This document shows positions 59,787-64,000 of a stretch of DNA of 64,000 nucleotides, piece by piece (the first letter of the stretch is position 1; every line of letters begins with the position of its first letter). The DNA comes from Cucumis sativus (Eukaryota; Streptophyta; Magnoliopsida; Cucurbitales; Cucurbitaceae). The stretch is taken from positions 22,972,408 to 23,036,407 of the forward strand of contig NC_026657.2 of the NCBI RefSeq assembly GCF_000004075.3, read 5' to 3'. The notes beneath the pieces were generated by a model. It had not been told where the DNA came from and searched no databases. It saw only the letters and a program-made list of their open reading frames with translations. The position numbers and the translations under genes are program-made.

Positions 59787-62354
59787 AGAAATTCAATTAC
59801 TATTCACCCACAGAATTGAACACCACATATGTATGTGTAACACCAGCTAATGCTAATGAGTTTTCCTTAGGATTGAACACAACAGTGTGCCTCATACAAT
59901 CAGGCCGAATTTAAAAAAGCTATAGGCATAAAAGAAAACTAATGGGTAATCACAAATCCAAGATTAATACACTTACAAGCTCTTTAGTGTACAACCATGA
60001 TGAGAAAATTGTAAACTGCAAGGGGGTAAGGAAAGTGATTTTGAATCCGAAGATGACTTATAGTGTACATTTCCCAATTTTTGAGACAGCGATTCGTTAA
60101 ATTTTGGAGAAATGTAATGAATGATTAGTGATGGCGTCTTCATCTGAAGTATTGGCGTTTTCAGAGAATTTTGAAGTGAAAACTTGATTCGAAAGGAGAT
60201 TGGAAGTAAAAGGAATGAGATTGAGCTTCGTTGAAGTTGGAGAACAAACGAAGGCGCGAAAACTTTGATCCAACAGAAGAAAACGAGGGGGCGCGATTAG
60301 CTAAGTGGCTGGGGCTTGGTATTGGGAAATTGTCCAAAGCCGCGCCCTCCGGGTCTCACATTTCAAAAAGGAAAATTGGAACAAATAGGGTAAAATTATA
60401 AAATAAATATAATATACAACCATTTTTAAAAACACCAAAATAAATTAAAATATTATAAATTCTAGCAAAAATTTTAATATACTTCTACCACTGTCTTTTA
60501 ATGTCACTGACAGAAATATATTAGTGTCTATCAATATCTATTATTGATAGAATACAAATTTTTGCTATATTTATAAATATTTTGTCAACTTTGTTATTTT
60601 TGACAATTTTCCTATAATCTATAGCAGAAGTAAACAATATTTGCAAAAGTAGCAATGTTTTATGTAAACTTTTTAAAATGTCAATTCGACCTTTAGGTTC
60701 CTTTCTCTCATGCTATCAGTGATATCATGCTATTTGAGATGGTTTCTATCAATGACATCATGTCTATATGTCAATGTGTTTTTCATGAATATATCAATGA
60801 AAAAACCAGGAAATCGCTAGCACCAAAGGCCAAGAGATCCATTGCGGGAAGGTGGGTATTTCAAAGGTAATTGGATTGATAAAAATCTACCGTCGACGAA
60901 GTTTGAGAGTAATTTAAAATTCTTGTCGAAGCAACCACCGATGACAAAGAGGAAATACTTTTATAGAGTGGAGAATACGGTGACATCGAAAGCGGATAAC
61001 CCAATATTGTGTGAAACCGGTGACAAGGAGGATTCATAAATTTGCTTGGTTGTTTATGAATCAAAGCCTTACGAAAGGAGTGGCCGATAAATTGTGTTCC
61101 ATGTATATGTTTATTTAATGGTATTTGTACACAGGCCATTCTAAACCTCCTCATCTAGATAGAAATAAAAGAAACTGGAAAGCGTATAACTACAAAAGAA
61201 TATGAGTTGCAAGCCAAGACATAGGTATAGAATTCTCAAACTTTTCCTTTAAAAAGCATAACCACAATTTTAAAATAACGAAAATATGAATATATCTTAA
61301 TGTCAACTAGTTAAGGTAGAACTTAGTTAAAGATTGAAGCCAAGAACTCAATTGGTATCAAAGTGAAAATTGTAAGGCCTAGGGTTTGAAACCCTAACCC
61401 AATTGTTTGTATTGAAAATGAAGAAAAGCAAAACCCTCAAATGCAAGGCTTAAAAGAAAGTAAAAAGAACTGAAATTCCCGCATTACCAAAGATTCTTCC
61501 AATTTTAAGATACCAAAAGGGACGATGCATATCAAAATGCCTATCCCCATCAACAAAGGACAAAGATCTGAAAAACAGGCATCTCATCAAAACAAATTAA
61601 TCACAAATATCTAATAAAAAAAGAAAAGTAAAGCATTCTTTTACGGATGTCTACAATAATTTTTAAGCTCAACTCTCATACAAGTTCTCATGTTAAACAA
61701 GTTAACACAATCTAATCCCTCAACCAGCTGGGTATTTTCCTGATACAATTTCATAAACTTTATATCTACTATCATATCACTTTAGAATTTTCTAAAACTT
61801 CAGCACACTTAATTAATTATGAGCCCTAAAAGTACTGTACCCAAACATTTTAACTATTGTCCAAGAAAAAGCATGAGAATAAAAGGAAAAGTCAATAATA
61901 AGATAAACAATCATTTCTTAACCATACCTAGGAGAATGAACACATTGTATTTTATTGAAAGACTTATACAAAACTGAATGCAAGTGAAATAACTTTACTT
62001 GAAACAACTGCCTTCAGAAGAGAAATGTCAAACATTACATTATATAAAGACAATAGTCTGTATGATGTGCACACAAAAATATACTTAACTAAAAAGGCCA
62101 TCCCAACTTGAACAAGGAAACCAATTTATCAAGCTGGAATATTATTGATACCGGAGGTTCTATCGAGACGATAGGGGCGCCTACCTCCCCGTAGAGCTCA
62201 AACCAAGAACATTGTAACTATCAGATAAAGAAAATCAAAGAATGTAATACTTATTGATACGTGACATTCGGGGCATAAAATTCGCATCAAAGACCAAATT
62301 TGGACTCATAAATTATTTCACAGGAAGCGCCATGATAGAGACGAATCCAATCCA
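59787..62354. other. Intergenic region upstream of the PPR gene, with a decayed MITE
   Basis: The first 500 bp hold the PPR promoter and leader on the minus strand. A MITE-like copy lies at 60420-60612. The rest is unassigned; the end nearest 62354 is probably the 3' untranslated region of the V-ATPase gene. Confidence 0.5.
60420..60612. repeat. Decayed MITE-like copy, same family as 25379-25551
   Basis: AAAATATTATAAATTCTAGCAA on the left pairs imperfectly with TTTGCTATATTTATAAATATTTTG on the right. The centre has TATCTATTATTGATAGAATA. Confidence 0.6.
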
Positions 62355-63332
62355 TCATGCAGCAACTTGACTGAAAAGGCTTTTACGGATCTGCCAATGA
62401 GAAATACAGCTGTTAGTTTATTACATTAAATATGAACAACGTTGATAAAATGGTGCAACAAAATAAAAAACCATCGGCGTTCCTTTGCAGTTGGAAAAGG
62501 GGTGATAAAAGAAAGACGTATTGGAATATTGCAAAGAGCCCCCGATAAAGTATTTGTATTTTTGTTCTTTTATCAAAAGTGTAAAATCCTCGAATAAAGA
62601 ATTTGTATATTCCTAAAGGATAAGAAAAGGTGAGGGAGGAGTATAAAAGTGCACCTATGAAGGCCGATATAAAGTAAAGGAATCATGTTGTTGAGCTTAT
62701 ATTCCTAAATGTTAATCAAAAGTTAAAAGTTTGACCTCTTTATTGCCAATCTAAGCGTAACTAACCAAAGTTAGAAATATGCATCCTGGGCAGATGAATT
62801 TGAGTGGACCCGTCAGTAAAATAATAACGCACTGAGGAACTTACAGATGCAGTCGGCAAAAACGTTAAAGCTTGTCTCACATCCTCTCCTTAATCTTTAA
62901 GTATGTGCTGTTATTTGTGAAAGATTCATCCAAATTCTGGAATGGTGCAACAAAACTTTTCCATCTTTGTATGTAGAGAATACACAACCGATAGCAGTGG
63001 ACATTTATAAAATTAAAAGAAAAAAACTGAGTAACAACCTAGTAAACTAAGCCTTGTCTTCTAGCAAAACAAGAAATCTTCTAAATGTGGATCTTTTCCT
63101 TTCTAAAATTCTTTTTGAAGAACTTTTTCGCTCTAAAAATGATGTAAGACAATTAGAGCGGATTAGTAATTAGTGATGTAATTAGCACCCACCCCAGTAA
63201 CACAGTAAGGTATGGTTGAGAAGTATACGTACCTCTGGAAGTTTTTTACGGAACACAACATCCAATCTAGCATCAAGGGTGTTCTCACAAACAATCTTCC
63301 CATCTCGAGATGCCAAGACCACTCCTCCAGAG
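62355..63332 (-). CDS. VHA-E: V-type H+-ATPase subunit E, last two exons (partial)
   Basis: The penultimate exon (63233-63332) encodes SGGVVLASRDGKIVCENTLD and ARLDVVFRKKLPE. The last exon (62355-62390) encodes IRKSLFSQVAA and a TGA. Splice borders are GT-AG and the phase joins cleanly. The peptide is the highly conserved C-terminus of subunit E, a peripheral-stalk component linking the V1 and V0 sectors of the proton pump on the tonoplast and endomembranes. The final exon is tiny (11 codons). The N-terminal exons are not in 63333-64000 and must lie beyond the right edge. Confidence 0.92.
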
Positions 63333-64000
63333 CTGAACGATCAAAGCTTAATATTAGAAGCCTATAGACATATTGTTCATTTCTCATAGAAAACAGTGCA
63401 TACTGCATAGCATAGAGAACCAAAAGGAGAAAACCTTGTGATACAAGGGCTCAATACAATTTACATAGAGAAAATTTTAAATTGTACTCCGGTCAAATTT
63501 CATACAGCATAACCTTGTATTTTGAAGTTCATATTTGACAGCCCTCGTAGTTTGCAAATTCTACAAATTGAACCATTCTATCAATTACAACTGATACTTC
63601 TTAACTGAATTAGTAAACATGGATTAACATAAAAAATGCCATGCCTAGTATCTCTATCAAAAGTAACAGTATTGTTTATTAGCATAGTTCAATTCACAGA
63701 TTTGGAAATGAACGAACCATGGTGTATCTAAGACTATTGTCAAAATAAAAAGGTACAATCTGCAATTGTAAGAAATTGCAGGATTAATAATCCTAAAAAA
63801 AATTGTGCCTGTCCCCAGGGAAGGTGTAATTAGTTACAAACTAGAAAAATAAGATATGCCTGTCAGGCTGAGGCAAAGTATTCAAAAGTTACCTCCAAAT
63901 CTCATAACACATAAGCATAACTTTGCCAATGCTGAAATAATATTATAACTGACCAAGTTTAAGAAGCAGGAAGTTCATATGCAAAAAATGGTAAAGATCG
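63333..64000 (-). other. Probable intron of the V-ATPase subunit E gene
   Basis: No exon of subunit E or any other family is visible on the minus strand up to the window edge, so this is the 3' part of an intron at least 668 bp long. Confidence 0.6.

Noticed and set aside
60842..61154. Overlapping 65- and 97-residue frames on both strands
   Set aside because: No domain, no splice context, opposite-strand shadows of each other. There is no support for a gene.
62140..62215. GC-rich patch resembling a tRNA
   Set aside because: It cannot be folded by eye into a cloverleaf with the B-box GGTTCGAATCC. It is more likely 3' untranslated region.

Overview
This window is plant nuclear DNA. It is AT-rich, its genes carry GT-AG introns, it contains a PPR-DYW gene and a NAC gene, and most of it is decayed, nested transposable elements. 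Several element types look like ones I associate with Cucurbitaceae, in particular a Mutator-like element carrying a Ulp1 protease. A Cucumis-like genome is my best guess, by inference only. No rRNA, tRNA or CRISPR array was seen.

Only four host genes are convincing. At the left, GDPD1-type glycerophosphodiester phosphodiesterase (6061-8193, +, seven exons, 390 aa) has two PHR1-type P1BS motifs just upstream. At the right are a divergent NAC gene (53454-54435, +, three exons, 243 aa), an intronless 816-aa PPR-DYW RNA-editing factor (57336-59786, -), and the last two exons of V-ATPase subunit E (62355-63332, -), which continues past the right edge. The phosphodiesterase, the RNA-editing factor and the proton-pump subunit are housekeeping or organelle functions with no operon-like link.

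The 45 kb between GDPD1 and NAC is a transposon graveyard that can be read layer by layer. It holds Ty3/gypsy-like LTR and gag relics (3.5-5.1, 12.1-14.1 and 23.0-26.3 kb) and a copia gag relic (11.1-12.1 kb). A CACTA element (14804-20825, target duplication AAA) contains a copia RT/RNase H fragment with its 3' LTR and several exon-like gene fragments. A 282-bp CACTA-derived MITE lies at 32475-32756 (target duplication TAT). A second CACTA family member (35341-38407, target duplication TTA) carries a broken transposase-family gene and a nested solo LTR (35710-36942, target duplication TATAC).

The clearest structure is a decayed copia element (about 38.5-50.4 kb) split twice. A Mutator-like element (40284-43781) sits inside its reverse transcriptase codons, with a 9-bp target duplication ATGAAAGAT and 110-bp terminal repeats; it carries a broken Ulp1 protease and a five-unit minisatellite. 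A CACTA element (44357-49772, target duplication CAT) sits inside its RNase H codons and carries a captured SEC23 exon. Removing both inserts and one copy of each duplication rejoins the copia reading frame at each site.
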